Assembly (NCBI RefSeq): GCF_003721565.1
Contig: NZ_RJJE01000009.1
Span: forward strand, 1,116,934 to 1,180,933
Direction of reading: 5' to 3'
DNA length: 64,000 bases
Source: Rufibacter immobilis
GTDB lineage: Bacteria > Bacteroidota > Bacteroidia > Cytophagales > Hymenobacteraceae
Position 1 is the stretch's first letter. Each line of letters begins with the position of its first letter. The position numbers were made by a program, and so were the translations under genes. The notes under the pieces were generated by a model. It was not told the origin of the DNA, made no database searches, and saw only the letters and a list, made by a program, of their open reading frames with translations. Shown here piece after piece: positions 38,915 through 46,480 of the stretch.

Positions 38915-41113
38915 ATGAGACATACCCTTAACCGCTGGATGATAGCGGCTAGCTGCCTGGTGTTGGCCGTGAGCGCCCAAGCCCAGCAGAAACGAGACTT
39001 TGATTTAGACGACATTTTCCGGAAAGGCACGTTCCAGGCCCGCTCGGTGTACGGCGTGAACTGGATGCGCAACGGCCAGTTCTACTCCAGCCAGGTGGCC
39101 GATGACAAGAACAAGGCCGTGGACATTGTGCAGGTAGACGTGACTACTGGGCAGCCGGTTAGCACCATTCTGGAGGGCGAAGACCTGAAGATGGACGGCA
39201 AAGTGCTGAAGTACGACGGTTACAGCTTCAGCAATGACGAGACCAAAATCCTGTTCGAGACGGAGCACGAGCCCATTTACCGCCGCAGCAGCAAGGGCCA
39301 TTTCTACGTGTATGACCGCGCCAGCAAAAAGCTCCAGAAACTGAGCCAGGGCGGTAAGCAGAGCTACGCCACCTTCTCGCCAGATAACAAGTTCGTGGCC
39401 TTCGTGCGCGACAACAACCTGTTCTACGTGGACCTGGCCAACATGCAGGAGCGCCAGATTACGAATGACGGCAAGTGGAACTTCATCATCAACGGCGGCA
39501 CTGATTGGGTGTATGAGGAGGAATTCGGGTTTGCGCAGGCGTTCTTCTGGTCGCCGCAGGGCAATCAGATTGCGTTCTACAAGTTCGATGAGAGCCAGGT
39601 GCCCGAGTACAACATGCAGATGTGGGGCCCGCTGTATCCGCAGGACTACAAGTTCAAGTACCCGAAGGCCGGGGAGAAAAACGCCACCGTGGCTATTTAC
39701 ACCTTCGACCTGACATCGGGTAAAACCACCAAGATGGAAACCGGCAACGAGGCCGACCAGTACATCCCGCGCATCAACTGGACCAACACGCCTAATCTGC
39801 TGTCCATCCGGCGCATGAACCGTTTGCAGAACACCCTGGAGATTCTGCACGCCAACGCCCAGACCGGCCAGAGCAAAGTGGTCCTGAAAGAGACCGACAA
39901 AGCGTACATTGACATTACCGATGACCTCACCTACCTGGCCAACGGCAAGCAGTTTGTGCACAGCTCAGAGAAAGACGGTTTCAACCACCTGTACCTCTAT
40001 GACATGAACGGCAAACTGGTGCGCCAGATCACGAAGGGCAAGTGGGAAGTGAGCAGCTTCTACGGCGTAGACGAGAAAAACGGCACCATTTATTTCACGT
40101 CCACGGAGGTTTCGCCCATGGAGCGTCACCTGTACAGCATGGGCCTGAACGGCAAGAACAAGAAAAGCCTCACGCCCGCCAAAGGCACGCACACCATCAA
40201 CCTGAGCCGCGATTTCAAATATTACCTGGACTACTACTCCACCATCACCACGCCTACGGTGGTGAGCCTGCACACCTCAGACGGCAAGCAGATCAAGGTG
40301 TTGGAGAGCAACGAGAACCTGAAGAGCACGCTGGCTACCTACAACATGCCCAAGCCGGAGTTCTTCCAGTTCAAGACCTCAGAGAACGTGACCCTGAACG
40401 GCTACACCATCAAACCCACTGACTTCGACCCGAACAAGAAATATCCGGTGCTTATGTTTCAGTACAGCGGCCCTGGCAGCCAGGAAGTGGTAGACAGCTG
40501 GAGAGGCCGCAATTACTTATGGCACAGCTACCTTACCAAACAAGGCTACATCATTGCCGTGATTGATAACCGGGGCACCGGCGGACGCGGTGCCGAGTTC
40601 AAGAAAATGACCTACGGCAACTTGGGCCACTATGAAGTCATTGACCAGATTGAAGGCGCGAAGCACCTGGGCAACCTGCCGTACGTAGACAAAGGCCGCA
40701 TCGGGATTTGGGGCTGGAGTTTCGGGGGCTACATGAGTTCGCTGGCCATCACCAAAGGCGCCGATGTGTTCAAAGCCGCCATCGCGGTGGCGCCGGTAAT
40801 TAACTGGCGCTTCTATGACTCCATTTACACCGAGCGCTTCCTGAAATTGCCGCAGGACAACGCCAAAGGCTACGACGACAACTCCCCCATCACCCACGCG
40901 AACAAACTGCGCGGCAAGTACCTGCTCATCCACGGTACCGGCGACGACAACGTACATTTCCAGAATGCGGTGGAGATGGTCAATGCCCTGGTGAAAGCCA
41001 ACATTCCGTTCGAGAGCGCCTACTACCCTAACCGGAACCACGGCATCAGCGGCGGCAACACCACCATCCACCTGTTCACTAAAATGACTGAGTTTATCCA
41101 GCGGAACTTGTAG
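38915..41113 (+). CDS. Dipeptidyl peptidase IV (S9B family), exported
   Basis: 732 residues from the ATG at 38915, chosen because it begins a signal peptide (MRHTLNRWMIAASCLVLAVSAQA); the frame opens 13 codons earlier. N-terminal eight-bladed propeller (~40-470) with the DPP4 Glu motif DWVYEEEFGFAQAFFWSP. The C-terminal alpha/beta hydrolase has catalytic Ser in GWSFGGYMS (~602), Asp in HGTGDDNVHFQNA and His in NRNHGISGG. It releases Xaa-Pro dipeptides from peptides in the periplasm. Followed by a terminator hairpin and the densest repeat region of the window. Confidence 0.97.
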   Translation: MRHTLNRWMIAASCLVLAVSAQAQQKRDFDLDDIFRKGTFQARSVYGVNWMRNGQFYSSQVADDKNKAVDIVQVDVTTGQPVSTILEGEDLKMDGKVLKYDGYSFSNDETKILFETEHEPIYRRSSKGHFYVYDRASKKLQKLSQGGKQSYATFSPDNKFVAFVRDNNLFYVDLANMQERQITNDGKWNFIINGGTDWVYEEEFGFAQAFFWSPQGNQIAFYKFDESQVPEYNMQMWGPLYPQDYKFKYPKAGEKNATVAIYTFDLTSGKTTKMETGNEADQYIPRINWTNTPNLLSIRRMNRLQNTLEILHANAQTGQSKVVLKETDKAYIDITDDLTYLANGKQFVHSSEKDGFNHLYLYDMNGKLVRQITKGKWEVSSFYGVDEKNGTIYFTSTEVSPMERHLYSMGLNGKNKKSLTPAKGTHTINLSRDFKYYLDYYSTITTPTVVSLHTSDGKQIKVLESNENLKSTLATYNMPKPEFFQFKTSENVTLNGYTIKPTDFDPNKKYPVLMFQYSGPGSQEVVDSWRGRNYLWHSYLTKQGYIIAVIDNRGTGGRGAEFKKMTYGNLGHYEVIDQIEGAKHLGNLPYVDKGRIGIWGWSFGGYMSSLAITKGADVFKAAIAVAPVINWRFYDSIYTERFLKLPQDNAKGYDDNSPITHANKLRGKYLLIHGTGDDNVHFQNAVEMVNALVKANIPFESAYYPNRNHGISGGNTTIHLFTKMTEFIQRNL

Positions 41114-41134
41114 TCTGAACTTACCTTAGCATAG

Positions 41135-41167
41135 AAAACGCCAGCCTTCTTGAAGGGCTGGCGTTTT
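41135..41167 (+). terminator. Terminator of dipeptidyl peptidase IV gene
   Basis: 12-bp stem AAAACGCCAGCC (41135-41146) with GGCTGGCGTTTT (41156-41167), T-run at the 3' base; one base before palindrome copy 20. Confidence 0.85.
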
Positions 41168-41168
41168 T

Positions 41169-41204
41169 GTTTTGGGGCTGATTTCAGAAAAAGAGCTGCT
41201 AAAC
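41169..41204 (-). repeat. Dispersed GTTTAG palindrome, copy 20 (type B, reverse orientation)
   Basis: GTTTTGGGGCTGATTTCAG and AAAGAGCTGCTAAAC, directly abutting the terminator. Confidence 0.85.
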
Positions 41205-41315
41205 GGAAAAGCTTCTGCAAATGACAATTCCCGATAGTGTTGGGCCTAATCTATAAGCCACAATAAAGACTGACTACACTTTCTACAGCAAGATACTTCT
41301 TCTACCTTTTCTATT

Positions 41316-41486
41316 CGCATTCCGTCCCCCTTTGAAGGGGGTAGGGGGATGACAAGGCAATCTAAAGAACCAATAGCTTTCACTACGAAGCTTGGGAACC
41401 ACGGTGAATTCCCCTACATCTATGGGAAAGCCATTATCAGCACGAGTCATCATCCCCCTACCCCCTTCAAAGGGGGACGGAATGCG
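41316..41486. mobile_element. MITE-like element with 37-bp perfect terminal inverted repeats
   Basis: 41316-41352 is the exact reverse complement of 41450-41486. Each arm contains CCCCCTTTGAAGGGGG, itself a hairpin, and GTAGGGGGATGA towards the inside. The 97-bp interior has no coding sequence. No transposase and no obvious target-site duplication were found, so the mobile label is an inference from the structure. Confidence 0.65.
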
Positions 41487-41521
41487 TGGAATCAATGGGT
41501 TCATTATAACCCGAATTTCCA

Positions 41522-41556
41522 CTTTAAGCCTGTTTCCAGAAAAAGAGCCGCTAAAC
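41522..41556 (-). repeat. Dispersed GTTTAG palindrome, copy 21 (type B, reverse orientation)
   Basis: CTTTAAGCCTGTTTCCAG and AAAGAGCCGCTAAAC. Confidence 0.75.
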
Positions 41557-41569
41557 GCACCTTACTTCC

Positions 41570-41623
41570 GCGAGTCTGGAGACTCGCTTCATCCCATGTC
41601 ACGAGACTGAAGTCTCGCGCCAG
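41570..41623 (-). repeat. 54-nt GCGAGACT element, copy 2 (inverted)
   Basis: Starts GCGAGTCTGGAGACTCGC and ends GAGACTGAAGTCTCGCGCC; reverse-complement partner of 38642-38695. The pair brackets the dipeptidyl peptidase gene. Confidence 0.9.
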
Positions 41624-41634
41624 GTAAAGTCACT

Positions 41635-41667
41635 TTGTCGTGCTACTTGATACTTGATACGTGATAC
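41635..41667. repeat. TTGATAC degenerate array
   Basis: TTTGTCGTGCTACTTGATAC then TTGATACGTGATAC; six bases from the stop of the threonylcarbamoyl-AMP synthase gene. Compare 14142-14176. Confidence 0.6.
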
Positions 41668-41673
41668 CCAAGA

Positions 41674-42636
41674 CTACCCTTGGAAACTGGCGCGTTGCAG
41701 ACGGTCGTTGATGGCGCGGCCCAGGCCATGCTCTGGCATCGGCTCTGCCAGAATCAGGTCAATGGGTTGTTCATCCAGAGAACGGAGGGCGGAAAACAGG
41801 GCGCGGGCGGCTTCGCCGAGGTCACCCGAAGCGGAAAGCTGGATTTGCTGTTCCATAGGCACCTGCGGGAAATTCTTTCGCAGCGAAATAGTGCCTACTC
41901 TGGCGGGGTCTACCAGGTTCAGGTTTTCCTCAATAGAGCCCAACAACACTTTCTTGCGGGGCGAGTAGTGGCTGCTGAGCATGCCGGGTGCGGCGGGATT
42001 GGACGATGACGTTTTGATGCGGGCTTTGGAAATCTGCACCACTTCCTCCAGTTCCTCCAGAGCCAGGCCGCCTAAGCGCAGCACCTCCACCTCGTTTCCG
42101 TTCAGGGCCAGAATGGTAGACTCAATGCCCACGGCGCAGGAACCTCCGTCTAAAATATACGGAATACGGCTCCCTAATTGGTCCTGCACGTGTTGGGCAG
42201 TGGTAGGGCTCACGTACCCGAACGGATTAGCGCTGGGCGCGGCCACCGGAAACGGCAACTGGCGCAGCAAGTCCAGCGTGAGCGGGTGGCGCGGAATGCG
42301 CACGCCCACGGAGTCATGGCCAGAGGTCACCAGCAGCGGCACGTGTTCGGCTTTGGGCAAAATGAGCGTGAGCGGACCGGGCCAGAAACGCTCGGCCAGC
42401 AGATACGCTACATCAGGCACTTCGCGGGTAATGTTTTTCACCTCAGACACGGCGTGCGTGTGCACAATGAGCGGGTCAAACGCGGGGCGGTTCTTCGCCT
42501 CGAAAATCTTGACTACGGCGACCTCGTCGTAGGCGTTGGCGGCTAAGCCGTACACGGTTTCGGTGGGGATGGCGACCAGTTCGCCCTGGGTTAGATATGC
42601 GGCGGCGCGTTGTACCTCTTTGCCTATGTCTGCCAT
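41674..42636 (-). CDS. L-threonylcarbamoyladenylate synthase (Sua5/YwlC type)
   Basis: 320 residues: an N-terminal YrdC domain (~1-200) plus a C-terminal Sua5 domain, the long form. Makes threonylcarbamoyl-AMP from threonine, bicarbonate and ATP for the t6A37 modification of tRNAs. Visible: ELVAIPTETVYGLAANAYD, KNRPAFDPLIVH, ERFWPGPLTLIL, RIPRHPLTLDLL, PVAAPSANPFGYVSPTTA and the linker HYSPRKKVLL into the Sua5 domain. All substrate-site Lys/Arg/Ser residues of the family appear intact. Upstream is palindrome copy 22. Confidence 0.96.
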   Translation of the reverse strand: MADIGKEVQRAAAYLTQGELVAIPTETVYGLAANAYDEVAVVKIFEAKNRPAFDPLIVHTHAVSEVKNITREVPDVAYLLAERFWPGPLTLILPKAEHVPLLVTSGHDSVGVRIPRHPLTLDLLRQLPFPVAAPSANPFGYVSPTTAQHVQDQLGSRIPYILDGGSCAVGIESTILALNGNEVEVLRLGGLALEELEEVVQISKARIKTSSSNPAAPGMLSSHYSPRKKVLLGSIEENLNLVDPARVGTISLRKNFPQVPMEQQIQLSASGDLGEAARALFSALRSLDEQPIDLILAEPMPEHGLGRAINDRLQRASFQG

Positions 42637-42709
42637 GTTGCGTAGAATAATCCTGCAAAGCTACTACGATGCTGGCTCATTTTCAGCTGCTCCCGTAGGT
42701 TAAGTTTCT

Positions 42710-42745
42710 GTTTAGCGGCCGTTTTTCCAAAAAGAGCCGCTAAAC
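42710..42745. repeat. Dispersed GTTTAG palindrome, copy 22 (compensated C/G variant)
   Basis: GTTTAGCGGCCGTTTTTCC and AAGAGCCGCTAAAC: the G-to-C change in the left arm is matched by C-to-G in the right. Its last four bases overlap the terminator at 42742. Confidence 0.9.
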
Positions 42746-42780
42746 AGCAATCCCCGCTTATGGGGCGGGGATTGCTGTTT
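42742..42780 (-). terminator. Terminator of the 152-aa gene
   Basis: Perfect 16-bp stem (42742-42757 with 42765-42780), bounded by AAAC and GTTT. Its AAACAGCAAT start is the same as in the uvrA terminator at 2692. Confidence 0.8.
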
Positions 42781-42806
42781 CATATAATATAATGAACAAG
42801 GCGCAA

Positions 42807-43265
42807 CTAAATCACTCGGCCCTCTTTTTCAGCTTTGCGGTCTAAGTAACCCCCTATGCCAAGTCCAATCCCTACTCCAATGGGAATTCCTAACGCAATG
42901 TTTTTGAACATAGCGCCCCACGGCAACCCTATGCCTATTCCAAGCGGAAGCCAGATGCCGCTATAGTAGCCTTTTGAGACTAGTTTGTATTGCTCTCTCA
43001 CCAGCTTTTTAAGGGCATTGATCCGCTTCTGCAACAAACCAAACGTTTCGTCTTTGGGATTTGGCATCGCCGGCAAGAGCATCACAACGGCTTCAATGTT
43101 GCCTTGCAGTACTTCGCGTTGCTGTGCCGAAGCCTCCAGGGTGGGCAGTTTAGAGATCAGGTTCCGAAGCGTGGGCACAGAATAGATCTTCAGTTCCTGC
43201 TCTGTGTACGCGTGGGTTCTGGTTTCAATCTCGTGTGAGACGCGTTCTTGCCAGTTCTCTTCCAT
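42807..43265 (-). CDS. Uncharacterised membrane protein with Gly-rich C-terminal segment
   Basis: 152 residues. A hydrophilic, helical N-terminal ~95 residues (RNLISKLPTLEASAQQREVLQGNIEAVVMLLPAM) is followed by a glycine-patterned hydrophobic hairpin (GIWLPLGIGIGLPWGAMF, IALGIPIGVGIGLGIGGYLD) and a charged RKAEKEGRVI end. The Gly-zipper pair resembles membrane-inserting hairpins. No family recognised. Starts 20 bp after the cysteine desulfurase stop on the same strand, so probably co-transcribed with it. Confidence 0.75.
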   Translation of the reverse strand: MEENWQERVSHEIETRTHAYTEQELKIYSVPTLRNLISKLPTLEASAQQREVLQGNIEAVVMLLPAMPNPKDETFGLLQKRINALKKLVREQYKLVSKGYYSGIWLPLGIGIGLPWGAMFKNIALGIPIGVGIGLGIGGYLDRKAEKEGRVI

Positions 43266-43285
43266 GTACGTGTAGGCCTATGGTG

Positions 43286-44428
43286 TTACACCGTCTCCTT
43301 CTGGTACAGCTTGGCCAGCGTGGCCACGGCGTAGTCAATCTCCTCTATGGTATTGTACTTGCTGAACGAGAACCGGACGTTGCCGCGCTCCATGTCACAG
43401 CCAATGCCGCGGAGTACGTGCGAGCCCAGGTCCACGCCGCTGGTGCAGGCGCTACCGCCCGAGGCGGAAATTTTATTGATGTCCAGGTTGAAGAGCAGCA
43501 TCTCGTTCATCTCAGAAGCTGGTAAGCTCACGTTCAGGACGGTGTAGAGGCTCTTGTCGCCTTCGGCCGAGAGGCCGTTGAACTGCACGTCTTCTATCTG
43601 CTCGCGCAACTTAGAGATCATGCGGTCTTTGAGGCTCTGGATGTGGCGATGATGCTCGTCCATGTCGCGGTACGCAATCTCCAGGGCTTTGGCCAGCCCG
43701 ATGATGCCGTACACGTTCTCGGTGCCGCCGCGCATGTTGCGCTCCTGCGAACCACCCTGGATCAAGGGATGGATTTTCACCGAGGAATCAACGTAAATGA
43801 AGCCCACACCTTTGGGCCCATGGAATTTATGCGCCGAGCCTACCAGGAAATTCAGGCCCAGGGCCTGCACATCGTGGTGGTAGTGACCCATGGTCTGCAC
43901 CGTGTCTGAGTGGAAGATGGCGTCATATTTCTGGCAGAGATCGGCAATGGTCTGGATATCATTGAGGTTGCCAATCTCGTTGTTGGCGTGCATCACAGAT
44001 ACAAACGTACGGGGCTTGGAGGCCAGCGTCTCTTCCAGGTGCTGCAAGTCCAGCGTTCCGTCAGGGGCAACGCGTAGCATGGTGAGTTCAATCTCACCGT
44101 TTTTCTCCAGCACTTCCAAAGAATGCAGCACCGCGTGGTGCTCCAGCGGCGAAGAGATAGCGTGTTTCAGGCCCAGACTGCGGATGGTGCAAATAATGGC
44201 CAGGTTATCGGCCTCGGTGCCACCCGAGGTGAAGAACACTTCCGAAGGCGAGGCGTTGATCAGGCCCGCCACTGTTTTCCGGGCGCCTTCAATGGCCGCC
44301 CGCACATGCCTACCGTGTGCGTGTATAGAGGATGGGTTTCCGTAGTGCTCCAGCATGAAGGGAGCCATTACCTCAAAAACTTCTTTGTCTAGCGGGGTGG
44401 TAGCCGCATTGTCTAAATATACACGCAT
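43286..44428 (-). CDS. Cysteine desulfurase, NifS/IscS family
   Basis: 380 residues. PLP enzyme that takes sulfur from cysteine for Fe-S clusters or tRNA thiolation. Visible: MRVYLDNAATTPLD start, TSGGTEADNLAI, SVMHANNEIG, the PLP lysine in VGSAHKFHGPKGVGF (~205) and the reactive Cys in SGGSACTSGVDLGSHVLRGIG (~328). The loop and length fit group I (IscS/NifS) enzymes. No iscU or other Fe-S gene is adjacent. It lies between glmM and the 152-aa gene. Confidence 0.95.
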   Translation of the reverse strand: MRVYLDNAATTPLDKEVFEVMAPFMLEHYGNPSSIHAHGRHVRAAIEGARKTVAGLINASPSEVFFTSGGTEADNLAIICTIRSLGLKHAISSPLEHHAVLHSLEVLEKNGEIELTMLRVAPDGTLDLQHLEETLASKPRTFVSVMHANNEIGNLNDIQTIADLCQKYDAIFHSDTVQTMGHYHHDVQALGLNFLVGSAHKFHGPKGVGFIYVDSSVKIHPLIQGGSQERNMRGGTENVYGIIGLAKALEIAYRDMDEHHRHIQSLKDRMISKLREQIEDVQFNGLSAEGDKSLYTVLNVSLPASEMNEMLLFNLDINKISASGGSACTSGVDLGSHVLRGIGCDMERGNVRFSFSKYNTIEEIDYAVATLAKLYQKETV

Positions 44429-44561
44429 GGGAATTTTACTTTTTACAGCAACAACAAGTGGAACAGATACGGTTCATGCTCTTCAGGCTTTATGTAGGCA
44501 GAAGCAGATTATATAATAGGATTGCAGTTTACCGCAAGGCAAGCCACGTTTGTGGTTTCGC

Positions 44562-44597
44562 GTTTAGGAACTCTTTTTCTAAAAACAGCCCCTAAAC
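44562..44597. repeat. Dispersed GTTTAG palindrome, copy 23 (nested)
   Basis: GTTTAGGAACTCTTTTTC and ACAGCCCCTAAAC with outer arms GTTTCGC (44555-44561) and GCGAAAC (44598-44604); ends two bases before the glmM stop. Confidence 0.9.
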
Positions 44598-44606
44598 GCG
44601 AAACGG

Positions 44607-46001
44607 TTATTCAGATTTCTCTGAGATGATTTCTTTGATGTCTCCGATGATCTTGTTGGCCAAATGGTCAGCGGTGGAAAGGCTGTCTGACTCGGCGTAG
44701 ATCCGGATGATAGGCTCGGTGTTGGACTTGCGCAGGTGCACCCACTCTTTGTCAAACTCAATCTTGACACCGTCAATGGTATTGATAGGCTGCTTGGCGT
44801 AGCGCTTCTGTACTTTGGCCAGCACCGCGTCTACATCAATGTCTTTGGTGAGTTCAATCTTGTTTTTGGAGATGTAATAGCTTGGGTACTTGGCGCGCAA
44901 CCGTGACATTCTTAAGCCAGATTTGGCTAAATGAGTCAAGAACAATGCAATTCCCACTAAAGCGTCGCGGCCGTAGTGCAGTTCTGGATAGATGATGCCG
45001 CCGTTCCCTTCGCCGCCAATAATGGCGTTCTGGGCTTTCATCATGTTCACCACGTTTACCTCGCCTACGGCGGCGGCAAAATACTGCCCACCGGCTTTCT
45101 CGGTCACATCGCGCAGGGCACGGGTAGAAGACAGATTAGATACAGTGTTGCCCACCTGGTTCTGCAGCACGTAGTCAGAAACAGCTACCAGCGTATATTC
45201 TTCGCCAAACATGCTGCCGTCTTCGTTGATGAGGGCCAAACGGTCTACGTCTGGATCTACCACAATGCCTAAGTCAAAATTCCCTTTCTCCAACATTCTG
45301 GAGATTTCGCCCAGGTTCTCTGGGAGCGGCTCTGGGTTATGGGCAAAGTGCCCGGTGGGGTCACAGTTCAGCTTCTCTACCTGCGCCACGCCCAGGGCCT
45401 CCAGCAGCAAAGGCACCGCAAATCCTCCGCTGGAGTTCACGGCGTCTACCACTATTTTGAAGTTCTTGGCCCTAATGGCCTCCACGTCTACCAACGGCAG
45501 GTCCAGGATGGCTTTGATATGCTTTTTCAGGAACTTGTCGCTCTGGGTGTATTTGCCCAGTTTGGTCACCTCTGCGAATTTGAACGACTCCTGTTCGGCC
45601 AGGTCCAGCACCAGTTTGCCTTCGGCATCATTGATGAACTCGCCGTGCTGGTTCAAAAGTTTAAGGGCGTTCCATTGCTTGGGGTTATGGCTGGCGGTGA
45701 GAATAATGCCTCCTCCGGCTTTTTTGGCGGGAACGGCCATCTCTACGGTAGGCGTAGTGGAAAGCCCCAGGTCTATCACATTAATGCCTAGTCCCTGCAG
45801 GGTAGCGACTACCAGTTTACTTACCATCTCGCCAGAAAGACGGGCGTCACGGCCTATGACAATGGTGTCGTTCTGAGTAGTCTGGAGTACCCAAGTACCA
45901 AAGGCAGCCGCAAACTTTACTACATCTACTGGTGTAAGGCCTTCGCCAACCGCTCCTCCAATTGTACCTCTTATTCCTGAAATTGATTTTATAAGTGCCA
46001 C
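44607..46001 (-). CDS. glmM: Phosphoglucosamine mutase
   Basis: 464 residues. Interconverts glucosamine-6-P and glucosamine-1-P for UDP-GlcNAc and cell-wall synthesis. Start MALIKSISGIRGTIGG is typical. Phosphoserine loop ILTASHNPKQWNALKLLN (~103), metal loop VDPDVDRLALINEDG (~245), sugar-binding GGEGNGGIIYPELHYGRDA (~330) and phosphate-binding RKSNTEPIIRIYAES near the C-terminus are all intact. The EGNGG string and length distinguish it from phosphoglucomutase proper. A TACTTTTG promoter box lies just upstream. Confidence 0.95.
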   Translation of the reverse strand: MALIKSISGIRGTIGGAVGEGLTPVDVVKFAAAFGTWVLQTTQNDTIVIGRDARLSGEMVSKLVVATLQGLGINVIDLGLSTTPTVEMAVPAKKAGGGIILTASHNPKQWNALKLLNQHGEFINDAEGKLVLDLAEQESFKFAEVTKLGKYTQSDKFLKKHIKAILDLPLVDVEAIRAKNFKIVVDAVNSSGGFAVPLLLEALGVAQVEKLNCDPTGHFAHNPEPLPENLGEISRMLEKGNFDLGIVVDPDVDRLALINEDGSMFGEEYTLVAVSDYVLQNQVGNTVSNLSSTRALRDVTEKAGGQYFAAAVGEVNVVNMMKAQNAIIGGEGNGGIIYPELHYGRDALVGIALFLTHLAKSGLRMSRLRAKYPSYYISKNKIELTKDIDVDAVLAKVQKRYAKQPINTIDGVKIEFDKEWVHLRKSNTEPIIRIYAESDSLSTADHLANKIIGDIKEIISEKSE

Positions 46002-46023
46002 TGATTCCTAGTATTTGAATAGA

Positions 46024-46056
46024 CAAAAGTAGTAAAATAGAACCGATTCAGCACAA
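46024..46056 (-). promoter_or_regulatory. Candidate promoter of glmM
   Basis: On the minus strand, TTG (46054-46056), 22-nt spacer, TACTTTTG (46024-46031), matching TAnnTTTG. The predicted leader is about 15-20 nt. Confidence 0.5.
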
Positions 46057-46165
46057 CCGCTGCTAATAAGCCCGTTACATCCCCTAGCATAAGCCGGATC
46101 ACCCGTGGCAAACACTTGGGCAAACGGTTTCTTGCAAAAGAAACACGTTTTGGGCAAAGCACGGC

Positions 46166-46201
46166 GTTTAGGGGCTACTTTTAGAAAAAAGGCCCCTAAA
46201 C
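46166..46201. repeat. Dispersed GTTTAG palindrome, copy 24
   Basis: GTTTAGGGGCTACTTTTAG and AAGGCCCCTAAAC; outer GGC/GCC and AAAGC/GCTTT partly pair. Confidence 0.9.
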
Positions 46202-46331
46202 GCCGCTTTAGCATTCTCCAGAAAAAAAGACAAAAAAATTTTGTTCCCCTTTATGGAATCCTGCTCCCGCCGGCATCTTAGAAGAAAAAGACGTTCATTG
46301 TTGGGGCAAGGCCCTGGCAAGAACGCAACCC

Positions 46332-46367
46332 GTTTAGCGGCTCTTTTTCCGAAATTAGCCCCAAAAC
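46332..46367 (+). repeat. Dispersed GTTTAG palindrome, copy 25 (type B)
   Basis: GTTTAGCGGCTCTTTTTCC and TTAGCCCCAAAAC. Confidence 0.85.
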
Positions 46368-46468
46368 AGGTTCGCTGACACTACCGTTGCTGGTAAAATT
46401 TATGGTTTACTGTGTTACTAAATCATGAAGATTAGAAGGTGCACCCTCTAACTTTTTAACATTCCGTT

Positions 46469-46476
46469 TATCTTTG
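46469..46476 (+). promoter_or_regulatory. Candidate -7 box of mazG
   Basis: TATCTTTG, a full match to TAnnTTTG, ends four bases before the mazG ATG. Transcription would start at or near the start codon, implying a leaderless or nearly leaderless mRNA, or a start codon further in. Confidence 0.5.
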
Positions 46477-46480
46477 CTTA

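Larger units (their letters stand above)
41114..41673. other. Repeat-crowded convergent gap after dipeptidyl peptidase
   Basis: 560 bp without a gene. In order: terminator (41135-41167), palindrome copy 20, a MITE-like element with 37-bp terminal repeats (41316-41486), palindrome copy 21, the inverted 54-nt element (41570-41623) and a TTGATAC array (41635-41667). Confidence 0.8.
46002..46480. other. Divergent glmM-mazG intergenic region
   Basis: 479 bp with the glmM promoter candidate (46024-46056), palindrome copies 24 and 25 and a mazG -7 box (46469-46476). Nothing coding is visible. Confidence 0.7.

Noticed and set aside
39005-39961. 318-aa minus-strand frame
   Set aside because: Antisense to the dipeptidyl peptidase gene; hydrophobic only because it mirrors the coding strand.
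38642-41623. Composite transposon carrying the dipeptidyl peptidase gene
   Set aside because: The flanking repeats are only 54 nt, no transposase is present and no target duplication is visible; kept as an observation about inverted repeats only.
41349-41627. 92-aa frame through the MITE-like element
   Set aside because: It runs across inverted repeats and a palindrome and has no protein-like composition.
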